64,000 nucleotides of DNA from Natrinema hispanicum (GTDB lineage Archaea; Halobacteriota; Halobacteria; Halobacteriales; Natrialbaceae). The DNA lies in NCBI RefSeq assembly GCF_900111485.1, contig NZ_FOIC01000010.1:1-64000 (forward strand), read 5' to 3'. The first letter of the stretch is position 1. Every line of letters starts with the position of its first letter. Below are positions 30,720 through 40,338 of this stretch, piece after piece. Below the pieces are notes generated by a model. The model had not been told where the DNA came from. It saw only the letters and a list, made by a program, of their open reading frames with translations, and did not search any database. Both the position numbers and the translations under genes were made by a program.

Positions 30720-30870
30720 TACTCGCGCCTACTCGCTCGTCACGCATACGGGTTATTCGGCGTGCGCCAACTCGGCACCGGCGGAGGTGGCGTCGTCGCT
30801 GTCGCGTGCTGCTCTCTGCCGTTTGGAATACGGCTCTTTATTGGATGCGTCTGATTAGCGACGGGCACTC

Positions 30871-31242
30871 ATGTTTGCGAATATCGACCTTGGGCCGCAG
30901 TGTCCCGTTTGTGAGTCTGCAATGTGGGAGTTCACGACTGCGACGGACTTTATGGGGGTCGACAACGAGCACCTGGCAGCGGATGTGACTGCCGAGGCGG
31001 AATGCTTCGATTGTGACTCGGTCTTTGCAGTTTCGGTCACAGTCGACGACGAGGACTGTCTACGGACATCCGACGGCGAGTCAGCGAGCCCACCACAGGG
31101 GTTTGGGTGGGGAACCGTTCGGTCACAGATCGTTGCCACACACGTCCTCCACGTGTGGGGCGATACCAACGATAGCTTCGGCGACCAGTATTGCCAAACG
31201 TACGACTTTCAGGACATTCGGCTCATCGAAGACCAGTCCTGA
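30871..31242 (+). CDS. Hypothetical protein with two CxxC motifs
   Basis: This 123-residue protein has CPVC near residue 11 and CFDC near residue 46, suggesting one zinc-binding site, then an acidic central stretch and a C-terminal half with no known pattern. The family is not recognised. A TATA-like element (TTTATT, 30837-30842) lies about 30 nt upstream. It lies between the metal pump and the Cys-rich HTH-10 regulator, so a role in metal handling is possible but not shown. Confidence 0.7.
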   Translation: MFANIDLGPQCPVCESAMWEFTTATDFMGVDNEHLAADVTAEAECFDCDSVFAVSVTVDDEDCLRTSDGESASPPQGFGWGTVRSQIVATHVLHVWGDTNDSFGDQYCQTYDFQDIRLIEDQS

Positions 31243-31256
31243 CCTCCTCGAGGCGA

Positions 31257-32009
31257 TCACCGACCGACGGCGATCGTCTCGTCGTACTCGAGCGAGTCGT
31301 CGGCGACGAACGCAGTCGCGAGGGTCGCTTCAGCCCGCCGGAGCCGATAGGAGAGCGTCGAGCGTGGCACGTCCAGTTTCTCTGCGAGTTCCGAGAGGTC
31401 GGTCCGCCGTGGGGTCTCGTAGTAGCCGTATTCGACGGCGGCCTGCAGTGCCGCCCGCTGTTCGGCCGGCAGTGATTTGTCCGCGTCGTCTTCTTCGCGA
31501 CCCGGGTCGAGATCGGTCAGCCGGAGTATCTCCATGCCGGCACACTCGCCGACCTCGTCGCCGAGCGCATCGAAGAAGTCACCGACCGACGCGTCGCGCC
31601 CGAGAACGATCCGCCAGCGGTAGCGCCGTCCCTCTCGATAGGTCTCGAAGAGCAGTCCTTCGCCGAGATACTCGAGTGCGAGGTGGGGAACCGACGTACA
31701 GACGTCAGTGCGATCCCAGTAGGTGTAGACGACGAGTTCGTCGCTTGAGCGATCGAGGAGTTGCGTCTCGCAGTCAGCCCCGCAGTCGTCCCTGACCAGA
31801 CAGTCCGCACAGTAGGTCGGCTCGCGGTAGGCTCCCTCGAGTGCCTCGATCCCGGCGGGCGAGCCGGTCGCATGGTCGACCCGCCAGAGGCTCTCGGGCG
31901 TGACGTGACACGCGAGCGACCGCACCGTCGTCTCCGGGTTGGCCTCGAGCACGTCCGCGACCGGATTTGTGTCAGGATCGTACTCGAGGGCGAAGACGAA
32001 CTCTCTCAT
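31257..32009 (-). CDS. HTH-10 (Bat-type) regulator with cysteine cluster
   Basis: This 250-residue regulator has a C-terminal HTH_10 domain (TDLSELAEKLDVPRSTLSYR, residues about 205-230), the DNA-binding type of haloarchaeal Bat-like regulators. The middle region has CADCLVRDDCGADC (near residue 70), four cysteines in 14 residues, plus further cysteines and histidines, suggesting a metal or redox sensor. Start 32009 (MREFVFALEYD) gives the usual N-terminus; the longer frame reads into intergenic repeats. It lies near the Zn/Cd-type pump on the same strand, so it may control it. Confidence 0.8.
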   Translation of the reverse strand: MREFVFALEYDPDTNPVADVLEANPETTVRSLACHVTPESLWRVDHATGSPAGIEALEGAYREPTYCADCLVRDDCGADCETQLLDRSSDELVVYTYWDRTDVCTSVPHLALEYLGEGLLFETYREGRRYRWRIVLGRDASVGDFFDALGDEVGECAGMEILRLTDLDPGREEDDADKSLPAEQRAALQAAVEYGYYETPRRTDLSELAEKLDVPRSTLSYRLRRAEATLATAFVADDSLEYDETIAVGR

Positions 32010-32235
32010 TACGCGACGGTAGGAGTCGACGCGACAAAGGGCTGCTGGCGAGCGACAGCAGTGGCCGAGAGCGGGGTTCGAACGACAGTGAGAGTCGCGC
32101 GATCCGGGGAAAGGAAGGCTGTCCACCGATCCCCATCGCGAGCGAACCCGACGGGTGAGCGAGCGGGCCGACGACTGATGTGGCATGACGCGAAGCGTTA
32201 CGGAACGGAAGGAGGAGGCTTTTGATCAACACTAA
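32010..32235. other. Intergenic, no gene seen
   Basis: The gap upstream of the HTH-10 gene runs from 32010 to 32396. Its first part has no supportable gene and its second part is the hairpin cluster at 32236-32372. The promoter of the HTH-10 gene should lie close to 32010-32060. Confidence 0.4.
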
Positions 32236-32372
32236 GCGGGAGCTTCGCTCCCGCGAGGTCCGAGAGAGATCCGCTCTCTCGAGATTTTGCCGAGCGACCG
32301 AGCAACGCGAGGGAGCGTCGTTCGAGACGCCTTTGGCGTCTCGTGATCACGAAAGGCGCGGAGCGCCTTTCG
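32236..32372. repeat. Cluster of four perfect hairpins
   Basis: Four GC-rich hairpins lie in 137 bp: 32236-32243 with 32247-32254 (8 bp), 32262-32268 with 32274-32280 (7 bp), 32323-32331 with 32335-32343 (9 bp), and 32350-32359 with 32363-32372 (10 bp). A 12-bp palindrome (TCGTGATCACGA) at 32341-32352 bridges the last two. Each has a different sequence but the same plan, a perfect stem with a 3-5 nt loop, and they occur in pairs. They are downstream of the acyl-CoA dehydrogenase stop at 32397, so they may also act as terminators. Confidence 0.75.
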
Positions 32373-32396
32373 AACGACAGCGCAAAAGGTTGGTTC

Positions 32397-33539
32397 TCAG
32401 TCTAAGAGTTCGCGTGCAATGATGTTCTTCTGGATTTCGGTGGTGCCCTCGTAGATCTGGGTGATCTTCGAGTCGCGATAGAACCGCTCGACGGGGAAGT
32501 CGTTGACGTAGCCGGCCCCGCCGTGGATCTGGACGGCCTCGTCGGCGACGTCGACGGCGACGCGGGAGGCGTACTCCTTGGCCATCGAGGCGAGTTTGGT
32601 GATGTCGTTGCCCTGATCGACGTTCCAGGCAGCCTTGTAGGTCAGGTTGCGCGCAGCCTCGGTCTTCGTGGCCATGTCGGCAAGCTTGTGCTGGATGGCC
32701 TGGAACTCCGAAATTGACTTGCCGAACTGCTCGCGGTCCTGTGCGTACTCGAGGGCGGCCTCGAGCGCGCCCTTCGCGATGCCAAGTCCCTGTGCGGCGA
32801 CGCCGGTGCGGGTCTCGTCGAAGAAGTGCATCTGTTGCATGAACGCGGCGTCGCGGGTGCCGATGAGGTTCTCCTCGGGGACACGGACGTCATCAAGGAT
32901 GAGTTCAGCAGTATCGGAGGCACGGATGCCCATCTTGCCGGTGATCTTCTCCGAGCTGAAGCCGTCGCGGTCGGCCTCGACGACGAGCTGGCTGAAACCG
33001 TTATAGCGGCCCTCGGCGTCGGGATCGGTCTCACAGAGGACGACGAAGAAGTCACCGACCGAACCGTTGGTGATCCACATCTTGGTGCCGTTGATCACCC
33101 ATTCGTCGCCGTCTTTTTCGGCACGGGTCGACACCGAAGAGACATCCGAGCCGGTGTCGGGTTCCGAAATCGCCGCGCCGGAGATCTTCTCGCCGGCTGC
33201 GACTGGCTCCAAGAAGCGTTCCTTCTGGTCTTCGGTCCCGAACTCGCGGATGGCTTCGGTCCCGAACGAACAGGCCATGATCGAGAGCGCGATGCCCGGA
33301 TCGTGCGAGAACAGTTCCTCGGCGATGATGACCGACTCGAGCGTTGAGTAGCCGGCCCCGCCGTAGTCGATGGGAATCGAGGCACCAACCAGCCCCATCT
33401 CGGCGGCCTCGTCGACGATGTCGTGTGGAAACGTCTCCGCAGTGTCGTACTCCTCGGCGTTAGGAACGATCTCGTTTTCGGCGAACCGGCGGACTTCGTC
33501 ACGGATCTGCTGGTGTTCCTCAGTGAGCCCAAATTCCAT
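32397..33539 (-). CDS. Acyl-CoA dehydrogenase
   Basis: This 380-residue flavoenzyme has the family signatures GAAISEPDTGSDVSS and DWVING-like WVINGTKMWITNG for FAD and substrate binding, and the catalytic glutamate in IYEGTTEIQKN near the C-terminus. It oxidises acyl-CoA to enoyl-CoA, passing electrons to ETF. It is divergent from a hydroxyacyl-CoA dehydrogenase/enoyl-CoA hydratase gene, which would act on its product. The substrate could be a fatty acyl or branched-chain acyl-CoA. Confidence 0.92.
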   Translation of the reverse strand: MEFGLTEEHQQIRDEVRRFAENEIVPNAEEYDTAETFPHDIVDEAAEMGLVGASIPIDYGGAGYSTLESVIIAEELFSHDPGIALSIMACSFGTEAIREFGTEDQKERFLEPVAAGEKISGAAISEPDTGSDVSSVSTRAEKDGDEWVINGTKMWITNGSVGDFFVVLCETDPDAEGRYNGFSQLVVEADRDGFSSEKITGKMGIRASDTAELILDDVRVPEENLIGTRDAAFMQQMHFFDETRTGVAAQGLGIAKGALEAALEYAQDREQFGKSISEFQAIQHKLADMATKTEAARNLTYKAAWNVDQGNDITKLASMAKEYASRVAVDVADEAVQIHGGAGYVNDFPVERFYRDSKITQIYEGTTEIQKNIIARELLD

Positions 33540-33654
33540 GGGACACTGTTACATAGCACCCGATAAAGGGTTTTGTAACCTGAAGTAAACTGAATAAGAG
33601 TTTCTAATTTTGACGAGGGAAACGTTGAAACGACTTCACATAGGACTACTGATC

Positions 33655-35643
33655 ATGGAGCTCGAGGATATCAACACCATCGCAGTTCTGGGAGCGGGCA
33701 ACATGGGTCACGGCATCGCGGAGGTCGCTGCCATCGCGGGCTACGACGTACGGATGCGCGACATCAACGACGAGTTCGTCCAAAACGGCTACGAGCAGAT
33801 CGAGTGGTCGCTGGGCAAGCTCGCCGAAAACGATCAGCTCACCGAAGAAGCGGCTGACGCAGCCTTAGAACGCGTCACGCCGCTGGTCGACATGGAGGAA
33901 GCCGTCGCCGACGCCGACGTCGTCATCGAGGCCGTCCCCGAACAGATGGAGATCAAAAAAGAGGTCTACACCGACCTCGAGGCGGTTGCTCCCGACCGGG
34001 CGATCTTCGCGACGAACACCTCGAGCCTCTCGATTACGGATCTCTCGGAGGTCACCGAGCGACCCGAACGGTTCTGTGGGATGCACTTTTTCAATCCGCC
34101 GATCCGGATGGATCTCGTCGAGGTCATCTCCGGGGCACACACCGCAGACGAGACGCTCGACGTCGTCGAGGATCTCGCAGACGACCTCGGGAAGACACCG
34201 GTGCGCGTCCGCAAGGACGTCCCCGGGTTCATCGTCAACCGCATCCTCGTTCCCCTGATGAACGAGGCCGCGTGGCTCGTCGAGGACGATGTCGCCACGA
34301 TCGAGGAGGTCGACGCGACAACGAAATTCGACATCGGGCTGCCGATGGGCAGTTTCGAACTCGCAGACTACGTCGGTATCGACGTCGGCTACCACGTCCT
34401 CGAGTACATGCACGAGGTCGCGGGCGAGCGCTACGAGCCGTGCCCGCTGCTGGAATCCAAGGTCGAAAGCGAGGAGTTCGGCCAGAAGTCCGGGCAAGGC
34501 TTCTACGACTACGAGGACGGCGACGGTGCGGACGTCTCGATGGACGAGGAGCTGTTCAGCGAGACCGTCAAGGAGCGCCTGCTCGCCGTCGTCGCGAACG
34601 AAGTCGCCTACCTCGTCGGTGATGACGTCGCATCGCCCACAGAGATCGACACCGCGGTCAAACTCGGCGGGCGCTGGCCGAACGGACCCGCGAAATTCGC
34701 CGACGAATACGGCGTTGAAACGCTTGCCGACGCGCTCGAGGATGCCGACGCAGAAACAGACCATCCCCGGTACGAGCCGTTCGACTATCTCGCCACTGTC
34801 GCCGAAGAAGGTGGCTTCTACGACGATACGAGCGCGGGCGAAATGACCGGTGCGCCGGACTTCGAGACGATCGAGCTGACCCATCCCAGAGACGGGGTTG
34901 CACAGATCGAACTCGACCGGCCCCAGCAGATGAACTCCATCAGCATCACGCTCGTCGAGGAACTCGATACCGCACTCGACCTCGTCGATGGCGACGACAG
35001 CGTTCGCGCACTCTTGCTGACAGGGGCCGGCTCGAAGGCGTTCTCCGCGGGCGCGGACTTCATGAGTATCGCCGGCAGCGGTGCCGACCCCTACGAGGCG
35101 ATCGAACTCTCGAAGGACGGCCAGGAGACGTTTGGCCGTCTCGAGGAACTCGAGTTGCCGGTCGTCGCCGCCATCGATGGCTACTGTCTCGGCGGCGGAA
35201 TGGAACTCGCGATGTGTGCCGACATCCGGATTTCGACCTCGCGTTCGGAGTTCGGTCAACCCGAGTTCGATCTCGGCTTGCTCCCGGGCTGGGGTGGCAC
35301 GCAGCGTCTGCAGCGTATCGTCGGCATGGGCCGTGCAAAGGAAATCATCTTCACCGCAGAGCGATTCCCCGCCGAGGAGATGGCGGAGTTCGGGTTCGTC
35401 AACGAGGTCGTCGACCCCGACGAGTTCGAGACGGCTGCACACGACTACGCCGCAAAACTCGCGGGCGGCCCGCCGCTTGCGATGCGCTATACGAAACGGG
35501 CGATGCACAAAGGCTGGGACAACCACGAAGCCGGACTCGAGATCGAATCGCTGGGCTTTGGCCACGTCGTCAACTCTGAAGACGTTCACGAGGGCATCAA
35601 CGCCTTCTTCGGCGACGACGAACCCGAGTTCGAAGGGCAATAA
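33655..35643 (+). CDS. 3-hydroxyacyl-CoA dehydrogenase/enoyl-CoA hydratase fusion
   Basis: This 662-residue enzyme for beta-oxidation has an N-terminal NAD-binding dehydrogenase (AVLGAGNMGHGIAEVAA; catalytic region CGMHFFNPPIRMDLVEV), two C-terminal HCDH domains (PGFIVNRILVPLMNEA and a second copy near residue 300), and from about residue 405 a crotonase domain (ALLLTGAGSKAFSAGAD; IDGYCLGGGMELAMCAD; PGWGGTQRL). The order, dehydrogenase first then hydratase, is the reverse of bacterial FadB and typical of haloarchaea. Start 33655 is the natural N-terminus. Confidence 0.93.
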   Translation: MELEDINTIAVLGAGNMGHGIAEVAAIAGYDVRMRDINDEFVQNGYEQIEWSLGKLAENDQLTEEAADAALERVTPLVDMEEAVADADVVIEAVPEQMEIKKEVYTDLEAVAPDRAIFATNTSSLSITDLSEVTERPERFCGMHFFNPPIRMDLVEVISGAHTADETLDVVEDLADDLGKTPVRVRKDVPGFIVNRILVPLMNEAAWLVEDDVATIEEVDATTKFDIGLPMGSFELADYVGIDVGYHVLEYMHEVAGERYEPCPLLESKVESEEFGQKSGQGFYDYEDGDGADVSMDEELFSETVKERLLAVVANEVAYLVGDDVASPTEIDTAVKLGGRWPNGPAKFADEYGVETLADALEDADAETDHPRYEPFDYLATVAEEGGFYDDTSAGEMTGAPDFETIELTHPRDGVAQIELDRPQQMNSISITLVEELDTALDLVDGDDSVRALLLTGAGSKAFSAGADFMSIAGSGADPYEAIELSKDGQETFGRLEELELPVVAAIDGYCLGGGMELAMCADIRISTSRSEFGQPEFDLGLLPGWGGTQRLQRIVGMGRAKEIIFTAERFPAEEMAEFGFVNEVVDPDEFETAAHDYAAKLAGGPPLAMRYTKRAMHKGWDNHEAGLEIESLGFGHVVNSEDVHEGINAFFGDDEPEFEGQ

Positions 35644-35834
35644 GAGCAGGTCTCGGTCCCGCTGCCGGCTGCGATTCGACCAGTACCGGTGGCATCCGGG
35701 CGTGGAGCCGCCCGACTGTCGAGGAGGCGGTCGGAGCGGCTGCTCGGTGGTGAAATCGTCGCGAGATTTATCACCCAGAGGTACCATTGATGACGCGTGG
35801 CTGTAACCGATGATGAGAACGGAGGGGTTACTTA

Positions 35835-36407
35835 ATGACTGACGGGATCGAGGTGCTCGTCGTCGACGATGAGGCCCGACTCGTCGACCTGTTCGCTGCC
35901 TGGCTCCAGAGCGACTGGACGGTCGAGACGGCCTACGATGGCGAGGAAGCGCTTGCAGCGATGACCGACTCCGTCGAGGTCGTCCTGCTCGACCGGCGGA
36001 TGCCCGGACTCTCCGGCGACGACGTCCTCGAGCGAATCCGCGAGCAGGGATACGATTCGCGGGTCGTCATGGTAACGGCGGTCGACCCGGACTTCGATAT
36101 CATCGAGTTGGGCTTCGACGACTACCTCGTCAAGCCAGTCGCAAAGGACGACCTCCTCGAGATGGTCGACGACGTCGTCGCCCGCTCGAAGTACGAGGCG
36201 GATATTCAGGAGTACTACGCACTCGTGTCGAAGAAAGCGCTGCTGGAGGCGGAGAAAACCGACCGCGAACTCGCGACCAACGCGGAGTACCAGGGCCTCC
36301 GTGACCGCGTCGACGAACTCGAGGCGCGCGCCGACGAGAGGGTCGCCGAGATGACCACGCACGACGAGTTCGTCGGCGCGTTTCAGGACCTGGAGTCCGA
36401 TGAATAG
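35835..36407 (+). CDS. Response regulator with HalX domain
   Basis: This 190-residue protein has an N-terminal receiver domain with acidic DDE (VLVVDDEARL), phosphoacceptor D in VVLLDRRMPG and the conserved lysine in YLVKPV. The C-terminal part (residues 125-190) is the helical HalX domain found behind receivers in haloarchaea. No DNA-binding domain is present, so it may act by protein contact. No histidine kinase is adjacent. A GGAGGGG sequence lies shortly upstream of the ATG as a possible ribosome-binding site. Confidence 0.9.
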   Translation: MTDGIEVLVVDDEARLVDLFAAWLQSDWTVETAYDGEEALAAMTDSVEVVLLDRRMPGLSGDDVLERIREQGYDSRVVMVTAVDPDFDIIELGFDDYLVKPVAKDDLLEMVDDVVARSKYEADIQEYYALVSKKALLEAEKTDRELATNAEYQGLRDRVDELEARADERVAEMTTHDEFVGAFQDLESDE

Positions 36408-36547
36408 CCGTCAAGTTCGAACTCGAATGGACCCCTCCATCCTCGCGTTCGGCTGCGGTGACTGCTGTTCTCTCTTCCGGTAGCGACGTCGTTGACAGGA
36501 GCGGACGAAGACGGCCTCGCTATGGCCGTGGCCGCGGACGACAGAGA

Positions 36548-37699
36548 TCAAGGTGCCTGCCGATAGATCAGATTGCGCTGGATTTCGTTTGCACCCTCGT
36601 AGATGACCGGGACCCGCGCGTCGCGGTAGACGCGTGCGATCCGGCGTTCGTCCAGGATTGATCGTCCGCCGTGGAACTGCATGGCCTGCTCGGCGATGTC
36701 GACGGCTGTTTCGGTCGCTTTCGTCTTCGCCATTGCTGCCCAGTAGCCTGCACGGTCTCTGTTTGCGACGTGGTCGCAGGCACGCCATGTGAGCGTCCGG
36801 GCGCTCTCGAACTCGAGGAGCATCTCCGCGAGCCCGTGCTGGACCGACTGGAAGTCGCTGATCGTCCGACCGAATTCCTCGCGGTCGTGAGTGAACTCCC
36901 AGGCTTCCTCGATGGCGGCCGCAGCGAGGCCGAGGCCGTGGCCGGCGACAGCAATGCGGCCGTGATTGAAAAAGTCCGCGAGCAGCATGAAGCCGGCTCC
37001 CTCCGCGCCGATCAGGTTCTCCGCGGGAATCCGGCAGTCGTCGAACTCGATGTGGGCCTGCTTGGAGGCGCGCATCGCCATCTTTTCGGGAATGTGCTCG
37101 GCGTCGTAGCCATCCGTGTCGGTCGGGACGATGAACAGCGAATGGTTCCCGTAGGGATTGTCCTCGTCATCACCCGTGCGAGCGTAGAGAGTGATCCAGT
37201 CTGCCTCGACGCCGTTACCGACCCAGTACTTCTCGCCGTTGATGACGTACTCGTCGCCGTCCCGCTCCGCTCGCGTCTGCATCCCTGCGAGATCACTCCC
37301 GGTGTCTGGCTCCGAGACTGCAAGTCCTGAGCGCTGCTTGCCCTCCGCGACCGGTCGAACGTACGTCTCACATTGCTCGTCGGTGCCGTGCTCGTAGGTA
37401 ATCTCACAGCCGAAACTCGCCAACTGTAACGTCAGCGCGATTCCTGCGTCGGCCCGGTAGAACTCCTCCGTGAGTGCGAGCAACTGCGCCAGATCGAATC
37501 CACGTCCGCCCCACTCCTCGGGAATGTCCTGTGCCACGAGACCGGCGTCCCGACCCGCCTCGAGGATCGCCTCGGGATACTCGCCGGCCTGAAAGTACTC
37601 CCGGGCGTTCGGTTCGATGTGATCGCGTGCGAACGCGCGGGCTTCGGCTTTGATCTCACGTGCGTGGTCCGGAACGAGCTGCTCGTCGAGTAGGTCCAT
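36548..37699 (-). CDS. Acyl-CoA dehydrogenase (second copy)
   Basis: This 383-residue protein is a paralogue of the dehydrogenase at 32397. It has SGLAVSEPDTGSDLAG, EYVINGEKYWVGNG and the catalytic glutamate in VIYEGANEIQRNLI. Start 37699 (MDLLDEQLVPDH) is chosen as the conserved beginning; nine residues upstream are not typical. Probably acts on another chain length or branched acyl-CoA. Confidence 0.9.
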   Translation of the reverse strand: MDLLDEQLVPDHAREIKAEARAFARDHIEPNAREYFQAGEYPEAILEAGRDAGLVAQDIPEEWGGRGFDLAQLLALTEEFYRADAGIALTLQLASFGCEITYEHGTDEQCETYVRPVAEGKQRSGLAVSEPDTGSDLAGMQTRAERDGDEYVINGEKYWVGNGVEADWITLYARTGDDEDNPYGNHSLFIVPTDTDGYDAEHIPEKMAMRASKQAHIEFDDCRIPAENLIGAEGAGFMLLADFFNHGRIAVAGHGLGLAAAAIEEAWEFTHDREEFGRTISDFQSVQHGLAEMLLEFESARTLTWRACDHVANRDRAGYWAAMAKTKATETAVDIAEQAMQFHGGRSILDERRIARVYRDARVPVIYEGANEIQRNLIYRQAP

Positions 37700-37813
37700 G
37701 CCATGGTGGATGACATCACGATGCAAATATTCGGGGGCGAACAGTGCAATCCGTGTCAGTCGCTGCCGATGGGACCGTCAGGCCGGAGTTACCCGCCGAT
37801 GCCCACAGCGGCG

Positions 37814-38191
37814 CTAGCCGGCGAATCCGGACAACAGCCACTCATTGTCGTCACCCTCCTCGTCTACGATACTCGGGGCGCTGACGAGCACGAACGCACT
37901 CTCGTCGTCACCGTTGCGGATCTGGCGCGTCGATTCGGGCGGGATCCAGAGTGCGTCGCCGGCCTCCATGTCAACCGGCTCGTCGTCGACGACGACCGTC
38001 GCCTCACCCTCGATGAGCACGTAGACTTCTTCGTGGTCGTTGGCCGTGTGATCGTGGGGTTTGCTCTTCCAGTCCGGATCACAGCGAGCGATCGTTACCC
38101 CGACCTGCTCGGTCTCGAGCGGATCGCTGAGAAAATGCATCGCACTCGAGACTTGCTCGACGTCCTCGTAGTTGACCTTCCGGTATGTCAT
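37814..38191 (-). CDS. Cupin domain protein
   Basis: This 125-residue single cupin carries the metal motif PHDHTANDHEEVYVLIEGE (two histidines and a glutamate) and a second motif around MEAGDALWIPPEST. Cupins bind a metal ion and may be enzymes or sensors. No enzyme-specific feature is seen. Confidence 0.85.
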   Translation of the reverse strand: MTYRKVNYEDVEQVSSAMHFLSDPLETEQVGVTIARCDPDWKSKPHDHTANDHEEVYVLIEGEATVVVDDEPVDMEAGDALWIPPESTRQIRNGDDESAFVLVSAPSIVDEEGDDNEWLLSGFAG

Positions 38192-38327
38192 ATTTCCTCA
38201 TTCGCGGGGGCGACAGTAAAACTATACTGTTAGCCACCACGACTCACACAGACCGCACTCGAGTCGGGAGCAGGTGCAAGGTGTTTGCGGGCCGGTGGCC
38301 AACAGTATACGCGGTCACTGCACGGCG

Positions 38328-38753
38328 CTAGTCCTGTGCGAGCGGATCGAAGCTGTCGACCGGGATGACCGAGTAGTCGACGGTCAGCGCGTCTTTGGTC
38401 GCCCGGATCTTCCCGACGAACGTCGAAATGTCCTCGAGTTCACCCTCGAGAACGAACAGTTCCATGCAGTAGTGATCGCCGACGTGGCTGTGGAAGTTCG
38501 ACGCGACGAGGTCCTCGTGTTCGTGACGCAGGTGCATCATCCGTTCTTCGACCTTCGTCGTCTCGTAATCGAACAAGACCGTCACGATGCCCATCAGATC
38601 GCGTTCCTCGAGCCGGGTGTCCTCGAACTCGCCCAGCAGGTTCCGCGAGGCTTCCCTGACGACTTCGCTCCGGCCGGTGTAGCCGTGCTCGTCGGCGAAC
38701 TGATCGAGTCGCTCCAAGAGTTCGTCCGGCATCGAAACACTGACGACTGCCAT
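38328..38753 (-). CDS. nikR: NikR-like nickel-responsive regulator
   Basis: This 141-residue protein has an N-terminal ribbon-helix-helix ([35 protein letters not shown]) and a C-terminal ACT-like metal domain with [19 protein letters not shown], which supplies the histidines and cysteine that bind nickel in NikR. It would repress nickel uptake when nickel is abundant. No nickel transporter is in the window. The start at 38753 is the family start; the extra upstream 38 codons are not. The creatininase-family gene lies 62 nt upstream on the same strand. Confidence 0.88.
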   Translation of the reverse strand: MAVVSVSMPDELLERLDQFADEHGYTGRSEVVREASRNLLGEFEDTRLEERDLMGIVTVLFDYETTKVEERMMHLRHEHEDLVASNFHSHVGDHYCMELFVLEGELEDISTFVGKIRATKDALTVDYSVIPVDSFDPLAQD

Positions 38754-38815
38754 ATAATAAACCAACCGCCATAAACTATTAAGGATTATCATCACAACTC
38801 GAGCCGGCGATCGGC

Positions 38816-39586
38816 CTATACGTGGTCTGCAGGGAGCAGATCCTCGAACGGCTGTTCTGCGAGCCACTCACAGAGCTGTACGAGCTGGTCGCTGGCTGCC
38901 TCGAACAGCTGAGCGCCTTTTTCGGCCGTCGCGTCCGTCTGGCCGCCGAACACGCCGTTGTCGCTGTTGTCGACCGCATCGTAGAACGTTCGCGAGCCGT
39001 GTTTGACCGTCCCGGCCGCCTCGACGCTTGGCACACCGGTGTCACGGGCGTCCTCGAGACGCTCGTCGTGGACCAGCTCCGGCTCGAGGTACTGGATCAT
39101 CGCGGTCTCCTTTGGCCCGCCGTGGGGGCCGTTCTGGGCGAAGAGATCGTCGACCAGTTCCGGAATCGACTCGTCCCACATCCATTCGATCGCGTAGGCG
39201 ACCTCCGCCTGCCGAAGACGGGCACCGACCTCTCGGAGATGCTGGACGTTGCCGCCGTGGGCGTTGACGTAGATTACGCGGTCGATGCCGTGGGTGGTCA
39301 GATTCCGCGTCAGCGACTCTATGTACTGGCGAAACGCCGGCGGGTCGACCCACATCGTTCCGTGGAACTGTCGATGATGGCCGCTGACGCCGACGTTGAT
39401 CGTCGGCGTACAGAGATAGCCGGTCCGGTCGGCGGCTTCCCGTGCCAACGCCTCCGCGATCAGATGGTCGGTCGCCTCCGGCAAGTGCGGGCCGTGCTGT
39501 TCCGTCGAGCCGAGTGGCACGAGCGCGAGCGATTCCGAGTCGAAGTAGGTCTCGAGGTCCGGCCATGCTTCGTCGGCGAGGTACAT
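38816..39586 (-). CDS. Creatininase-family amidohydrolase (possibly ArfB)
   Basis: This 256-residue protein has the family metal motif [17 protein letters not shown] and [17 protein letters not shown], then [13 protein letters not shown]. In archaea, creatininase-family members include ArfB, which removes formate from an early riboflavin/F420 intermediate and needs Fe2+. ArfA, the preceding enzyme, is also in this window (47148-47918), which supports but does not prove that identity. Creatininase or other amidase activity is the alternative. Confidence 0.8.
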   Translation of the reverse strand: MYLADEAWPDLETYFDSESLALVPLGSTEQHGPHLPEATDHLIAEALAREAADRTGYLCTPTINVGVSGHHRQFHGTMWVDPPAFRQYIESLTRNLTTHGIDRVIYVNAHGGNVQHLREVGARLRQAEVAYAIEWMWDESIPELVDDLFAQNGPHGGPKETAMIQYLEPELVHDERLEDARDTGVPSVEAAGTVKHGSRTFYDAVDNSDNGVFGGQTDATAEKGAQLFEAASDQLVQLCEWLAEQPFEDLLPADHV

Positions 39587-39888
39587 ACGTACTCTCTCAT
39601 GTGTGGATCATCAATAGCGTAGTGGGAAACCCCGGCACACGAATGGTCACCGTCCGGATACGAGAGGGAGTGTCGAGGGCAGTATCGAGATGATAGCCGG
39701 TCAGTCTGGTTAGTCTAGCCGGGCACGAGGGATAACACGTAGAACAGTGCCACTGATGGGCTGCCGTCGGACGACACAACAGCGATACGACGCTGTCCGC
39801 TACCAGCTCGAAATTCGGCGATCGACTCCGCGTAACTGCAGTCAGCCAACAGCTATATATCCCGGCACCGACTCAACCCGGCAAAGCG
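39587..39888. other. Intergenic region
   Basis: About 300 bases without a supportable gene. Its 3' end holds the promoter of the next gene. Confidence 0.4.
39854..39860 (+). promoter_or_regulatory. TATA box upstream of membrane protein gene
   Basis: The sequence TATATAT lies about 30 nt before the GTG start at 39889, the spacing expected for a leaderless transcript. This supports both the GTG start and expression of the gene. Confidence 0.6.
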
Positions 39889-40338
39889 GTGCACGACGTG
39901 ATTCCGACACTACCCGATTCGGATCGAACCCTGCTCGCCGCCTCGCTCACCTGTTTCGCCATCGCCGGCGTCGCGAACGTCGCTGTCGACGAGGTCGAAT
40001 TAACGCTCGGAGCGACCGCGCTCGCCATCGTCGGCGTCTACGGCGTCGCTCGCTATGCCCAGTCCGTCACACGGCGTACGCTCGCGCAGACAGCGCTTGG
40101 CCTGTGGCTTTCGTTTATCGGGGTCGCCGGCACGCACGCTGTCGGCCTCGAGACGGTCGGTGCCGCCATGCCGGGGCCCGCTGGGGCGACGGTCGTTGCA
40201 CTCACTGCGATCACGTGGGCAACGCTGCTTGCAGCCGCCGGCGCGACGCTCTTTCTCGGCTTCCGCGAGTACGGCTCGCCGGCCCCGGCGGACGAGCAGG
40301 TCATCGACGGCGAGACTTCCGATTACTCGACGCGGTAA
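39889..40338 (+). CDS. Four-helix membrane protein, unknown
   Basis: This 149-residue protein starts with GTG. It has four hydrophobic segments (LLAASLTCFAIAGVANVAV, TALAIVGVYGVARYA, LGLWLSFIGVAGTHAVGL, VVALTAITWATLLAAAGATL) and an acidic C-terminus. No family is recognised. Its 3' end overlaps the end of the convergent methyltransferase gene by 16 nt. Confidence 0.7.
   Translation: MHDVIPTLPDSDRTLLAASLTCFAIAGVANVAVDEVELTLGATALAIVGVYGVARYAQSVTRRTLAQTALGLWLSFIGVAGTHAVGLETVGAAMPGPAGATVVALTAITWATLLAAAGATLFLGFREYGSPAPADEQVIDGETSDYSTR

Noticed and set aside
33865-35787. Minus-strand frame of 640 codons opposite the hydroxyacyl-CoA dehydrogenase fusion
   Set aside because: The plus-strand gene has complete catalytic motifs; this one has none.
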